This document shows positions 24,916 to 32,942 of a DNA stretch of 64,000 nucleotides, piece after piece. The position numbers were made by a program, and so were the translations under genes. The DNA is from Paenibacillus elgii NBRC 100335 (GTDB lineage: Bacteria; Bacillota; Bacilli; Paenibacillales; NBRC-103111): the NCBI RefSeq assembly GCF_004000865.1, contig NZ_BIMB01000012.1, positions 104,704-168,703 of the forward strand, read 5' to 3'. Each line of letters begins with the position of its first letter. The stretch's first letter is position 1. The notes below the pieces were generated by a model. The model did no database searches and had not been told where the DNA came from. It saw only the letters and a list, made by a program, of their open reading frames with translations.

Positions 24916-25478
24916 CGTTATTCGCTCCCGGCTGCATATTTTGGCTTAAACTAAATCTACCAAGCTCTGTCCTTGATTGCAACTGCGTAAGAGAGCTCCC
25001 TTTGCGGAAAGAAGGGCTCGATTGCGCTTTTCGTTTATTAGGCAGCAGGGCATGAGTCTTTTGTCCCTTTTTTGTTGAATTTGTGGAGAAAAGTAATTTC
25101 GTGTTAGATCATGGGCTATATTGTAATTTTTTGAGTGATATATTATTATTACTATATATTTACTATTCATATAATTCCAAGTACTATGAGTGGATTACAT
25201 AGTCCTGCTATGATCCGTTGGCCATACGATCATTTTAACGCAATCGCTTACATCAAGTTCCCCGCATCGCGCCATATATAGACTCTTTACGAGTTTATAT
25301 AAAACATAGAATAGAAAGGAGGATATGCAATACCTACAAGAGCTTCCACACACGGGATCACAGCTATATTCTTAGATGGAGAGGAGGTTTGATCGAGCCG
25401 GCGATAGTGAACGATTGAATGGAAAATGCCTAATCGTAGTTGTCCTTACCGACCCCAAAAATAAGGAGGTAACAATAT
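24916..25478. other. 563-base leader and intergenic region before the LPMO gene
   Basis: No protein gene is convincing. It contains a candidate catabolite-repression site (25239-25253), a GAAAGGAGGAT site followed by a 16-codon ORF with poor spacing (ATG 25325), another GAGAGGAGG site at 25379-25387, and AATAAGGAGGTAAC directly before the LPMO start. Confidence 0.35.
25239..25253 (-). promoter_or_regulatory. Candidate cre (CcpA) site
   Basis: Reverse strand ATGTAAGCGATTGCG fits WTGNAANCGNWNNCW except at the last base; the left half TGTAAGCG is that of strong cre sites, the right half is weak. Position upstream of a chitin-degradation gene is sensible. Confidence 0.35.
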
Positions 25479-26825
25479 ATGATACAGCTTCGTTTACCCC
25501 AACATTCCCTATCCAAATTGCTCGTTGCCAGCGGCATGATGCTGCTGATGGCCGTTATCATGCTGCTATTCTCGGATCGGGCCTTTGCCCATGGTTATGT
25601 TGAATCGCCAGGAAGCCGCGCCTCTTTGTGCAAGCTGGGGCAAAATAAGAACTGCGGAGCGATTATTTATGAGCCGCAAAGTCTGGAAGCGCCGAAAGGG
25701 TTTCCGCAGGCCGGGCCTGCCGACGGCAAAATCGCCAGCGCAGGCGGAGCTTTTCCGGAGCTTGACCAGCAATCCGCTACACGCTGGAGCAAGGTACCGA
25801 TGACGGCAGGGACGAAAACGTTTACATGGAAGCTGACTGCCGCTCATGCGACATCCACTTGGAAGTATTACATGACGAAGCAAAACTGGGACCAGAACGC
25901 CCCGCTTAGCCGGGCCTCGTTCGACCTCACGCCGTTCTGCTCCGTAAATTACGGCGGAAAGCAGCCTCCTTCCACGTATTCCGATACGTGCAACGTTCCT
26001 AGCCGGACCGGATATCAAGTCATTCTGGCTGTTTGGGAAATTGCCGACACGGCCAATGCGTTCTATAATGTCATCGACGTGAACTTCGGAGGAGATCCTT
26101 CGGATAATCAGCCTCCTACCGCACCGACTGGTTTAAGCGCTTCCAACCTTACAGCAACGAGCGTATCGCTGGCATGGAACGCATCGAGCGATAACGTCGG
26201 AGTGTCCGGCTACAAAATTTATAACGGCTCGACGCAGATTGCCGCCGTCTCCGGCTCGACTTTAAATTACAACGTCACGGGGCTGACCTCGAATACGTCG
26301 TATACGTTTACGGTTCGTGCCGAGGATGCCGCAGGCAACGTCTCCGGCGCAAGCAACGCCGTCACGGTGACGACTCCGGCCGTACCTGTAGACAATGAGG
26401 CGCCTACGGCTCCGACCGGCTTGCACGTGATGGGCACTCCGACTTCTTCCAGCGTTCACCTGATGTGGAGCGCATCGACGGATAATGTCGGGGTAACGGG
26501 CTACCGGGTATATCGTGGAACCACTTTAGTGACCACGGTTTCGGGGACGACGCTCGAATACACAGTTACGGGGCTGACGCCGGATACGTCCTATACGTTT
26601 ACGGTTCGCGCAATTGACGCCGCCGGCAACGTATCGGCCGACAGCAATGCTGTAAATGCCAAGACGGCTTCCGGTCCGGCGGTTTCCGCATGGGCGCCGA
26701 ACACAGCTTACACGGTAGGTACGCTTGTCACGTACAACGGCAAAACGTACGAGTGCCGTCAGGCCCACACCTCGCTGGTGGGCTGGGAGCCGTCCAACGC
26801 AGCTTCGTTGTGGTTGCTGAAATAA
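25479..26825 (+). CDS. AA10 lytic polysaccharide monooxygenase with two FnIII and a CBM5/12
   Basis: A 448-residue secreted, copper-dependent oxidative chitin/cellulose-cleaving enzyme. The signal peptide ends ...DRAFA, leaving His 38 ([10 protein letters not shown]) as the N-terminal histidine-brace residue; the second brace His is 123 ([10 protein letters not shown]). The AA10 domain (38-205) is followed by two fibronectin III domains (about 210-300 and 306-395; [22 protein letters not shown]) and a C-terminal CBM5/12 chitin-binding domain (about 404-448; [25 protein letters not shown] in part, GWEPSN). The start follows AATAAGGAGGTAAC. FnIII linkers and CBM5/12 point to chitin. Confidence 0.95.
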   Translation: MIQLRLPQHSLSKLLVASGMMLLMAVIMLLFSDRAFAHGYVESPGSRASLCKLGQNKNCGAIIYEPQSLEAPKGFPQAGPADGKIASAGGAFPELDQQSATRWSKVPMTAGTKTFTWKLTAAHATSTWKYYMTKQNWDQNAPLSRASFDLTPFCSVNYGGKQPPSTYSDTCNVPSRTGYQVILAVWEIADTANAFYNVIDVNFGGDPSDNQPPTAPTGLSASNLTATSVSLAWNASSDNVGVSGYKIYNGSTQIAAVSGSTLNYNVTGLTSNTSYTFTVRAEDAAGNVSGASNAVTVTTPAVPVDNEAPTAPTGLHVMGTPTSSSVHLMWSASTDNVGVTGYRVYRGTTLVTTVSGTTLEYTVTGLTPDTSYTFTVRAIDAAGNVSADSNAVNAKTASGPAVSAWAPNTAYTVGTLVTYNGKTYECRQAHTSLVGWEPSNAASLWLLK

Positions 26826-26844
26826 TCGGACAAGATGTTTTACC

Positions 26845-26889
26845 AAGGATAGTTTGTCAGAGTCAACTTCTGACGAGCTATCCTTTTTT
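26845..26889 (+). terminator. Terminator of the LPMO gene
   Basis: AAGGATAG ... CTATCCTT with an inner GTCAGA/TCTGAC stem, followed by TTTTTTC. Confidence 0.9.
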
Positions 26890-26949
26890 CAATTTGGAAG
26901 ACCTTGCGCATCATTATGCTGTATTATCCAGTATAAACCAAATGGACTA

Positions 26950-27005
26950 TTGCGTGTTCGTATTTTGTTCGTATATAATACAAACAAATGTTCTTATTTG
27001 GAGGC
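26950..27005 (+). promoter_or_regulatory. SOS-type promoter, copy A
   Basis: TTGCGT (26950) and TATAAT (26974-26979) with two GTTCG direct repeats between, and CAAACAAATGTTCT (26981-26994), a LexA-like palindrome (reverse AGAACATTTGTTTG), over the start point. About 50 bases are nearly identical to 41555-41607. Confidence 0.7.
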
Positions 27006-27012
27006 GAACGTA

Positions 27013-27213
27013 ATGGAAAGATACATTGGCCATATCATTGAAGTTATTTATTTGGATATCGACAATAAGACCAAGCAGCGGAGAATTGAGGTCTTGATGG
27101 TTGAGAATGGTCTCGTCAAAGCATTTTGCCATCAACGGCAAGCGCTGCGGATGATTCGGATCGAAAATATTTTAGCGGTGAAGCAGGTTTCCGTGTCATC
27201 GAGGGTATCGTGA
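27013..27213 (+). CDS. Small WYL-domain-like protein
   Basis: A 66-residue protein: IGHIIEVIYLDIDNKTKQRRIEV..ENGLVKAFCHQRQALRMIRIENILAVKQV. The layout (hydrophobic strand, QRxIxV, a central VKAFCxxRxxxRxxRIENILA) is that of the core of WYL domains, here without any DNA-binding part. ATG 27013 follows TTGGAGGCG. It heads a cassette with a winged-helix-like protein and a YolD-like protein, behind a LexA-type promoter, so DNA-damage regulation is likely. The domain call is by pattern only. Confidence 0.65.
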   Translation: MERYIGHIIEVIYLDIDNKTKQRRIEVLMVENGLVKAFCHQRQALRMIRIENILAVKQVSVSSRVS

Positions 27214-27332
27214 GCCGCTGGGAAAAAAGAAATCCGGTCCGGCAGACCGGCGAAATCGGATCATAAAAGTAGAATTAAGACGCAAATGGCAGCTAATAGA
27301 GCTCGCAGACGTGACCGAGGTGGAATTTATTG

Positions 27333-27548
27333 ATGACAGATGTTGAAAAGAAAGTGCTTCGAATCTTATGGAATCTATACAAAACAGCTTGGGTAAGGCC
27401 TGATGTCAAAAGGATTTCGTGGCTATCCGGCGGCACGGTGGAGCAACTGCGAAAAATTGTATTTTGCCTTGTCAAGGACGGTTACGTAGAAGTTCGCAGG
27501 GACGAGCTTCGGGTTATACAAGGCTTAGAGCAAGGGGCATCGCAATAG
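27333..27548 (+). CDS. Small winged-helix-like protein
   Basis: A 71-residue protein, TDVEKKVLRILWNLYKTAWVRPDVKRIS, SGGTVEQLRKIVFCLVKDGYVEVRRDELRVIQGL in part, with the helix-turn-helix-wing pattern of small winged-helix domains. GAGGTGG precedes ATG 27333 (TTG 27330 also possible). Second member of the cassette; YolD-like gene follows 33 bases later. Function unknown. Another short open frame overlaps the start (27179-27350), which I leave out. Confidence 0.6.
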   Translation: MTDVEKKVLRILWNLYKTAWVRPDVKRISWLSGGTVEQLRKIVFCLVKDGYVEVRRDELRVIQGLEQGASQ

Positions 27549-27581
27549 ATTGAAGATGAATTTGAAGAGGAGAGGGAAATC

Positions 27582-27851
27582 ATGATAGGCTTACCGACGT
27601 TAAGCAAGAAACACGCTGCGCAACGTCCGACAAGAGACGAATTTGAATTGGAGGAGCTGGGAAACCAATTGTTCGAGGCTCGAGAAGAGGGAGCCGAGAT
27701 TTTTTTGACCGTATGGGGAATGGACGAGCAGGTGCGGGGACGAATCAGCAACATGGACCCGCGAACCCGGCTGGTACATGTAGAGTGTGACGGCGATACG
27801 CTGAAAGTTCCTTATTTGGATATCATGAATGTGGAGAGCCCAAGGGATTGA
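27582..27851 (+). CDS. YolD-like family protein
   Basis: An 89-residue protein matching the YolD-like family: RPTRDEFELEELGNQLFEAREEGAEI in part, FLTVW....VRGRISNMDPRTRLVHVE, and the closing VPYLDIMNVE. YolD proteins are usually encoded beside UvrX-type polymerases and are thought to modulate them; here the polymerase is 13 kb away at 13.3-14.6 kb. GAGGAGAGGG precedes the ATG. The stop codon lies inside the terminator. Confidence 0.8.
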   Translation: MIGLPTLSKKHAAQRPTRDEFELEELGNQLFEAREEGAEIFLTVWGMDEQVRGRISNMDPRTRLVHVECDGDTLKVPYLDIMNVESPRD

Positions 27852-27864
27852 TCCTTGGGCTTTT
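27837..27864 (+). terminator. Terminator overlapping the YolD-like stop codon
   Basis: AGCCCAAGG-GATTGAT-CCTTGGGCT then TTTT. Confidence 0.85.
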
Positions 27865-27884
27865 CGTCTATAAAAAACGGTCTG

Positions 27885-29138
27885 CTAAGCGATCGATGAC
27901 TTGCCGGCCTCACGAACCGAAGCTCGCATTTTTTTATCGGAAGGAAGAAAGATCGTCAATAATCCGATCAACGGAAGGTAGGCGCAGCAATAAATCACGA
28001 AGTCAATGCTGGTCGAATCGGCAAGATTGCCCAAGATGGCCGAACCAATCCCCCCTAAGCCAAAGGCCAGTCCGAAGAAAATCCCGGAAACCAGTCCAAC
28101 TTTTCCTGGCAGCAAGTCATTCGCATACACCATGATAACGGAGAAAGAGGAAGCCAGAATCATGCCCGCCATAAAAATCCAGATCACGGAAAAAGTCAGG
28201 TTCGAATACGGAAGCAGCAGTGAGAAGGGGGCCGTTCCCAAAATGGAGAACCAAATCAAGCTGAGCTTGCTAAAACGATCGGCCAGCAAACCGCCGAGCA
28301 TCAGCCCGATCACGTTCGCTGCCAGAAAAACAAACAGAATAATTTGTGCCTCAGCCATGGAAACTCCAAAACGATCGATAGCGAAAAAAGCGTAGTAGCT
28401 GCTGATGGCGGCGACATATAAATTTTTGGAAAAGACGAGAATCATAAGAATGGTAATGGCGAGGATGACGTACCCTTTTGAAACGGTTGGAGCCATCGGG
28501 CCGGCCTCCCGGGGAGCCTCCGTCTTCTTCGCAGGAGACAGCCGCCTTCCATACCAGCCGGCGACATAAAACTGCGCGATGAATCCGATGCAAACCAGAA
28601 TGGCCAGCCAGACCACGCCTTGCTGCCCCGTGCGCACAAACAGGAACGCGGTGATGACAGGGGCAATAGCTTGCCCGATAAAGCCGCCGAACTGAAAAAT
28701 CGACGATGCCATGCCTTTCTTCGGACCGGCGGCGATGAAGGAAACGCGCGCCGACTCTGGATGAAATACGGCCGAGCCAAGGCCGATCAGCATAACGGCC
28801 AGTATCACGACCCAGAAGTGGGCGGCATAAGCCAAAGCAACGACTCCAATCAGCGTAAAGAGCATGCCGATGGGCAGCATTTTAGGCTTGGGCCGACTGT
28901 CGGTATAGATCCCGATAGCCGGTTGCATGACCGCCGCCGTTAAATTAATCATCAGTGAAATGAGACCGATCTGCGAGAAGTTGAGCGATAGCGAATCTTT
29001 GAGAATTGGAAAAAGAGACGGAACGATGAACTGAATCGTATCGTTCAGCAAATGAACCATGCTAATAATCAACAAAATGGGATAGATGGTTTTCATCGCA
29101 TCGGATGACGGATGAATCGTATTTGTTTTAGTTGCCAT
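27885..29138 (-). CDS. Fsr-type MFS exporter under Fur control
   Basis: A 417-residue membrane protein of the fosmidomycin-resistance (Fsr) branch of the MFS: MVHLLNDTIQFIVPSLFPILK, QPAIGIYTDSRPKP, GLGSAVFHPESARVSFIAAGPKKG in part are branch hallmarks; about 12 helices. The ATG at 29138 follows GGGGAGAAAACG on the reverse strand. A near-consensus Fur box lies about 100 bases upstream, so the gene is probably repressed by iron, which suggests export of a siderophore or another iron-linked compound rather than fosmidomycin. A GntR gene is divergent. Confidence 0.9.
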   Translation of the reverse strand: MATKTNTIHPSSDAMKTIYPILLIISMVHLLNDTIQFIVPSLFPILKDSLSLNFSQIGLISLMINLTAAVMQPAIGIYTDSRPKPKMLPIGMLFTLIGVVALAYAAHFWVVILAVMLIGLGSAVFHPESARVSFIAAGPKKGMASSIFQFGGFIGQAIAPVITAFLFVRTGQQGVVWLAILVCIGFIAQFYVAGWYGRRLSPAKKTEAPREAGPMAPTVSKGYVILAITILMILVFSKNLYVAAISSYYAFFAIDRFGVSMAEAQIILFVFLAANVIGLMLGGLLADRFSKLSLIWFSILGTAPFSLLLPYSNLTFSVIWIFMAGMILASSFSVIMVYANDLLPGKVGLVSGIFFGLAFGLGGIGSAILGNLADSTSIDFVIYCCAYLPLIGLLTIFLPSDKKMRASVREAGKSSIA

Positions 29139-29239
29139 GTCGTTTTCTCCCCACGAGTTTCTATATTTCGGATGCATCTCAAGAGCACTTCATTTTATCG
29201 TGAAGCCCCGGCGTTCCTCCTTTCGCAAAATCATCAAAC

Positions 29240-29258
29240 GATAATGATTATTATTATC
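29240..29258 (-). promoter_or_regulatory. Fur box
   Basis: GATAATGATTATTATTATC matches the 19-base consensus GATAATGATAATCATTATC at 17 positions and the 7-1-7 form TGATAATNATTATCA at 14 of 15. It overlaps a plausible reverse-strand -35 (TTGATA). Confidence 0.8.
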
Positions 29259-29326
29259 AATACAAATTTGTTAGCCAACCCCTTTCCTGACCAAGTAGGG
29301 TAATTTAACCCTCTGGAACAATATAC

Positions 29327-29346
29327 ATATGCGATATATCACATAT
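29327..29346. promoter_or_regulatory. Palindrome 1 between the MFS and GntR genes
   Basis: ATATGCGATATATCACATAT, a 20-base palindrome with one mismatched pair. It shares GCGATATAT with palindrome 2 and is a candidate GntR operator. Confidence 0.45.
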
Positions 29347-29439
29347 TAATGTCTTGTCTATCATGTGTCAACTCTTTCTTTCCAAGTATTTTTCTTGTAA
29401 TGTTAGGGGGAAATTCGATTTGCATTGTTCGGGCAAATT

Positions 29440-29457
29440 GCGATATATTAAATATCG
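29440..29457. promoter_or_regulatory. Palindrome 2 between the MFS and GntR genes
   Basis: GCGATATATTAAATATCG: CGATAT-ATTAA-ATATCG inverted repeat, 30 bases before the GntR start, at a place suited to autoregulation. Confidence 0.45.
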
Positions 29458-29487
29458 AAATATTGCCTGCCAAGAGGTGAGACTCCT

Positions 29488-30153
29488 ATGCCTATTCCAA
29501 AGGACTATTTAACACCCGTCCGTTTATCCGCAAAAGATAAAACTTTGGCTCAACTCCAGAAATGGATCATCGAAGGAACCATGCAGCCGGATGAAAAATT
29601 AAACGATGCGGAAATCTCCGCAGCTCTCGGTGTAAGCAGAACGCCTGTAAGAGAGGCTTTGCAGATCCTTGAAATGCAGGGACTCGTTCAAATGTTCCCC
29701 GGCAAAGATACGAGGGTAACGACAATCGACAAAACGAATATTTTAAAATTGTACCCGACCCTTGCGGCCCTGCATGCGCTAGCTGCCGAAACCGCCGCCC
29801 GACTAATTCAGCCGGAGCAGGTTCGGCAATTGCATGAATTAAACGATTCCTTTGCCAAGCACGTTGAAGACAATGATTTGTATCAGGCGGTCGAGTACGA
29901 CGAGAAGTTTCATAACATGATCGTTGATATTTCGGACAATCCGTACATCGTTTCTTTCAGTTCTTCCTTACAAATGCATATTCGGCGGTATAAGTATATT
30001 TTTCTAAAACGACCGCTTGGAGAATCACAAGCCGCTGCCCAGGAACACCGGGAAATTATCGGCGCATTGGAAGCGCATGATTCCGAAGGGGCCGCGCATT
30101 TCATGAAAAAGAATTTGTTAAGACCTCTGGAACAGATCCAGCAAATTCTTTGA
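29488..30153 (+). CDS. GntR family regulator (FadR/FCD type)
   Basis: A 221-residue regulator: N-terminal winged helix (QLQKWIIEGTMQPDEKLNDAEISAAL in part, GVSRTPVREALQILEMQGLV) and a C-terminal all-helical FCD domain with the metal-ligand pattern D..FH (EYDEKFHNMIVDISDNPYI) and a late EHREIIGALEAHD. FCD regulators bind small organic acids through a metal. CAAGAGGTGAGACTCCT precedes the ATG. It is divergent from the Fur-box MFS gene, with two similar palindromes between them, so it may control that exporter and itself. Confidence 0.92.
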   Translation: MPIPKDYLTPVRLSAKDKTLAQLQKWIIEGTMQPDEKLNDAEISAALGVSRTPVREALQILEMQGLVQMFPGKDTRVTTIDKTNILKLYPTLAALHALAAETAARLIQPEQVRQLHELNDSFAKHVEDNDLYQAVEYDEKFHNMIVDISDNPYIVSFSSSLQMHIRRYKYIFLKRPLGESQAAAQEHREIIGALEAHDSEGAAHFMKKNLLRPLEQIQQIL

Positions 30154-30167
30154 CAAAAGGTAAAAGA

Positions 30168-30214
30168 AAAAAGCTCAGGAAACTCTCGACGATACGAGGT
30201 TTCTTGAGCTTTTT
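30168..30214 (+). terminator. Bidirectional terminator between gntR and alaX
   Basis: AAAAAGCTCAGGAAACTC pairs with GAGGTTTCTTGAGCTTTTT (one bulge, one G-T pair); T and A runs on the two sides serve both convergent genes. Confidence 0.85.
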
Positions 30215-30233
30215 GGTTGGTCAAAGCTGCGCG

Positions 30234-30875
30234 CTATTCGCTTATATAGATTTCGATTCGTTCTTTTCCTTTCCCGATATTATTGCGTTTTAGTTTGATT
30301 TCTCCCACTTCGCCGGTTTTTTTCAAATGAGTTCCGCCGCAAGGAACCCGTGAAAAACCTTTGACTTCCCAATACCTTCTCCCATTTTCTTCGTCGCTGA
30401 AGGCGCTAACGATGTCGAGATTGGCCTCGATGATTTTTCGGGATTCTTTCTCGATGAAAGGGAAAGATTGTGAAATGTTCTCATGCCATAGGAAATCGAT
30501 TCGGGCTTTATCTTGAGCAATATGAGCGCCTATTTTTTCGATGCCCTCTAAATGCTTATAGGCCAGTTCTAATATAACCTCCGCTGCAAAATGAAGCCGC
30601 ATCAGCCTGTAACGGCGATTCCAATCAATGGTCATTGCCACTTGATTGCCGACTTTCAAGCCATGCCCTTCTTCCAGGGTATAAATGATTTCTTGTCCGT
30701 CTTTCCTTGCTTGTTTTACTGAAAACCCGCCAATCATTCCACTATCGCTTTCCTGGCCGCCAGAGAAAGCATAAAAGATAGTTTGTTCCACGGTAATGTC
30801 ATCGCCATTTGCGCTGGTGACGCGAGTATTCAGTTCGGTTAGGTATGGATTTGTCCAAAATACTTTTTCAACCAT
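30234..30875 (-). CDS. AlaX-type alanyl-tRNA editing protein
   Basis: A 213-residue free-standing editing domain that clears mischarged Ser/Gly-tRNA(Ala). It has the AlaX layout: IFYAFSGGQESDSGMI near the start, RLMRLHFAAEVILEL as helix motif, and VPCGGTHLKKTGEVGEIKL with the CxxxH zinc ligands. The usual first zinc motif HxxxH reads HFAAE here, so Glu takes the place of the second His, which may belong to a subfamily or change metal binding. The ATG follows GATAAGGAAGTGCTGCT on the reverse strand. It is 39 bases downstream of an XRE-cupin gene in the same transcript. Confidence 0.88.
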   Translation of the reverse strand: MVEKVFWTNPYLTELNTRVTSANGDDITVEQTIFYAFSGGQESDSGMIGGFSVKQARKDGQEIIYTLEEGHGLKVGNQVAMTIDWNRRYRLMRLHFAAEVILELAYKHLEGIEKIGAHIAQDKARIDFLWHENISQSFPFIEKESRKIIEANLDIVSAFSDEENGRRYWEVKGFSRVPCGGTHLKKTGEVGEIKLKRNNIGKGKERIEIYISE

Positions 30876-30913
30876 AGCAGCACTTCCTTATCCATCGTGA
30901 TCACATATCAGTA

Positions 30914-31471
30914 TTATGCTTCCGGATAATGCATAACCACTTGCAGGATAACATTTTCGTCCGTTTCATTCCTATATTTGTGCGAAACGTTTCCAGTAAA
31001 CCGTATCGCTTCTCCTGCAAGCAGAGTATACGTGTCATCCCTAATGCTGATTTTAAATTCCCCCGAAATAACCGTAATGTACTCCTGGACACCCTCATTG
31101 TGCGGCGTAGAAACATAGCTGCCTTTAGGCTTCAATACAATCGTGAACATTTCAATTTGAGTTTGCGGATTGAATGGAAACAATAAATAGACTAGGCAAT
31201 TGCCGTTATCCTCTGTTATATCGGGCGCATCCTTTCGCTTCACGATCGATATTGCAGATTCGTCTTCTTTGATGAGGGATGAAAATGAAATATTGAGTCC
31301 GGTAGCAATTTTCCAAACGGTGGTTACGGTCGGCTGTGTATCCCCGCGTTCGATCTGATGCAGCATACCTTTGCTAACCCCGGTCAAATCCGCAACTTTA
31401 TCCAAACTCAACTGTCTTTGTTTTCTCACACGCTGCAAGTTGTGACCTATCCTGAGGTGAATAGCATTCAT
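30914..31471 (-). CDS. XRE-cupin transcription regulator
   Basis: A 185-residue regulator with an N-terminal lambda-repressor helix-turn-helix (IGHNLQRVRKQRQLSLDKVADLTGVSKGM in part, HQIERGDTQPTVTTVWKIA) and a C-terminal cupin (HNEGVQEYITVISGEFKI ... LLAGEAIRFTGNVSHKYRN). Members regulate small amino acid or polyamine-related operons. I start at ATG 31471, where the HTH begins in the usual place. The downstream alaX is probably its target; it is divergent from a PLD-like lipoprotein gene. Confidence 0.92.
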   Translation of the reverse strand: MNAIHLRIGHNLQRVRKQRQLSLDKVADLTGVSKGMLHQIERGDTQPTVTTVWKIATGLNISFSSLIKEDESAISIVKRKDAPDITEDNGNCLVYLLFPFNPQTQIEMFTIVLKPKGSYVSTPHNEGVQEYITVISGEFKISIRDDTYTLLAGEAIRFTGNVSHKYRNETDENVILQVVMHYPEA

Positions 31472-31675
31472 TTTTTTCACGCGCCTCTTTTTGTTTAGTA
31501 TATTATACAATTATAACAATATAAAAAACAAATTCACGATGGGCCACTTTAGTTTGCCGCATCAAAATAATATAATGAATCCCTCTGGCTAGAGTGAATT
31601 TTTTCTTTTCTTGTCGAATTTGTGGAGGCATTATTATTCATGCTATCATGGGGAAAAATGGAAGGGAGATAGATT

Positions 31676-32317
31676 ATGAAAAAGTATCTCGGACTCCTCG
31701 CCTTGGTGATCACGATCGTGAATGCAGGTTGTACGCAAGCAGAACCTCCAAAAGTAAATGCGGCTCCTGAGCAGAATACCGCGCCGGCTACAGCACCGCA
31801 AGATACACCAAAAGAAACAGCTAAACAGCAAGTAACAACGAATGCAGAGTTTGCTTTTACGAAAGCGGATCAGCATCCTGAAAAGATTCTGATCGATGTC
31901 ATTAGCTCGGCGAAGGAGACGCTAGATGTTGCGATCCACAGCATCACGCATCCGGATATTGTAGCAGCTATCCGGGACGCTAAGAAACGCGGCGTAGCAG
32001 TGCGTGTGATTACGGACAAGACCCAATCCGAAGGGAAGGCGCAGGGAGAGGCATTGAAGATCCTTGGCAGCGCGGGGATTCCGATGAAGATCAACAGCCA
32101 CACCGGCCTGATGCACCTGAAGGTGACGATCGCAGATAAGAAGGTCGTAACAACCGGTTCTTACAACTACTCCAAAGCAGCAAGCACAACGAACGATGAG
32201 GTTCTGGTCGTGATCCGGGAGGAAGGGGCAGCAAAAACATTTACAGATGAATTCGAGAAGATGTGGAACGATACGAAAGGTTTTAAGCCGATCGAGAAAA
32301 AGACCGCAAAGAAATAA
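31676..32317 (+). CDS. Phospholipase D-like (Nuc-type) lipoprotein
   Basis: A 213-residue exported protein: signal peptide with lipobox VNAGC (Cys 19), a Pro/Ala/Thr-rich linker to about residue 52, then one PLD domain. The HKD motif is HLKVTIAD (His 147, Lys 149, Asp 154) followed by TTGSYNYSKAA. A single motif means the active enzyme would be a dimer, as in the Nuc endonuclease. Nucleic acid or phospholipid cleavage outside the membrane is possible. GGAAGGGAGATAGATT precedes the ATG. Confidence 0.9.
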   Translation: MKKYLGLLALVITIVNAGCTQAEPPKVNAAPEQNTAPATAPQDTPKETAKQQVTTNAEFAFTKADQHPEKILIDVISSAKETLDVAIHSITHPDIVAAIRDAKKRGVAVRVITDKTQSEGKAQGEALKILGSAGIPMKINSHTGLMHLKVTIADKKVVTTGSYNYSKAASTTNDEVLVVIREEGAAKTFTDEFEKMWNDTKGFKPIEKKTAKK

Positions 32318-32346
32318 GCGACCGAGCTAAAATAAGAGAACATCAA

Positions 32347-32385
32347 AAGAGTCCCGTCCAGTCGATCAACTGGTCAGGGACTCTT
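32347..32385. terminator. Inverted repeat between convergent genes
   Basis: AAGAGTCCCGTCCAGT and ACTGGTCAGGGACTCTT pair across CGATCA with one mismatch or bulge; it can serve both the PLD-like gene and the opposing gene. Confidence 0.7.
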
Positions 32386-32408
32386 CCACTTTGGGGAGGT
32401 AAAAATGT

Positions 32409-32942
32409 TTAATCTAAATCAACTGCATCTGCTAAATTCCATTTGGGTGAATCGTTTGAAGAAGAAAGAGAAGTCTTTTGGTCATCTTTCTTAAGATCGG
32501 CCACATGAAGTTTTCCGTCTGCCCGCTGCCAAATAACCTTAGCCTCAGAGTTTTTATTGTTAATAAGAATTCCATATGCAGAATCACCAGGTTTATATGC
32601 TTTCTTAGCTTCGAACAGACTCATGTGAAAACTTTGAGCTTCAACTTTAGATAGTTGATCTGTGTAATCTTTTCCAATGTCAAAGCCTGCATATAATTTC
32701 CATTCATTCTCGTTTGCAAGAAGCTGCTTTTGTGTTAACTTTTGTTTACCTTTCTCCCATTCAGCATAAACTCGATCAAGAACTTCTTTTGCTTCTGTTT
32801 CTTTCCATGGACGGTCATCAGGTTCAAATCTCTTATTAATTGTATTTTCAGGCACATTATCTTGAGCATCAACTGCAAGCGCCGCACCGGCTAATGAAAC
32901 AACCAAGGTAAGACCTATTCCTACGAGTAATTTTTTCGACAT
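32409..32942 (-). CDS. Secreted protein of unknown function
   Basis: A 177-residue protein with a clear Sec signal peptide (MSKKLLVGIGLTLVVSLAGAALA, cut after ALA) and a Lys/Asp/Glu-rich mature part without cysteines. Repeats, membrane helices or known motifs are not visible. GGGGGAGTTTTACC precedes the ATG on the reverse strand. It lies at the border where base composition turns AT-rich. Confidence 0.8.
   Translation of the reverse strand: MSKKLLVGIGLTLVVSLAGAALAVDAQDNVPENTINKRFEPDDRPWKETEAKEVLDRVYAEWEKGKQKLTQKQLLANENEWKLYAGFDIGKDYTDQLSKVEAQSFHMSLFEAKKAYKPGDSAYGILINNKNSEAKVIWQRADGKLHVADLKKDDQKTSLSSSNDSPKWNLADAVDLD

Noticed and set aside
24946..25170. 74-codon reverse-strand ORF before the LPMO leader
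   Set aside because: No ribosome binding site and no recognisable pattern; start inside very AT-rich DNA.
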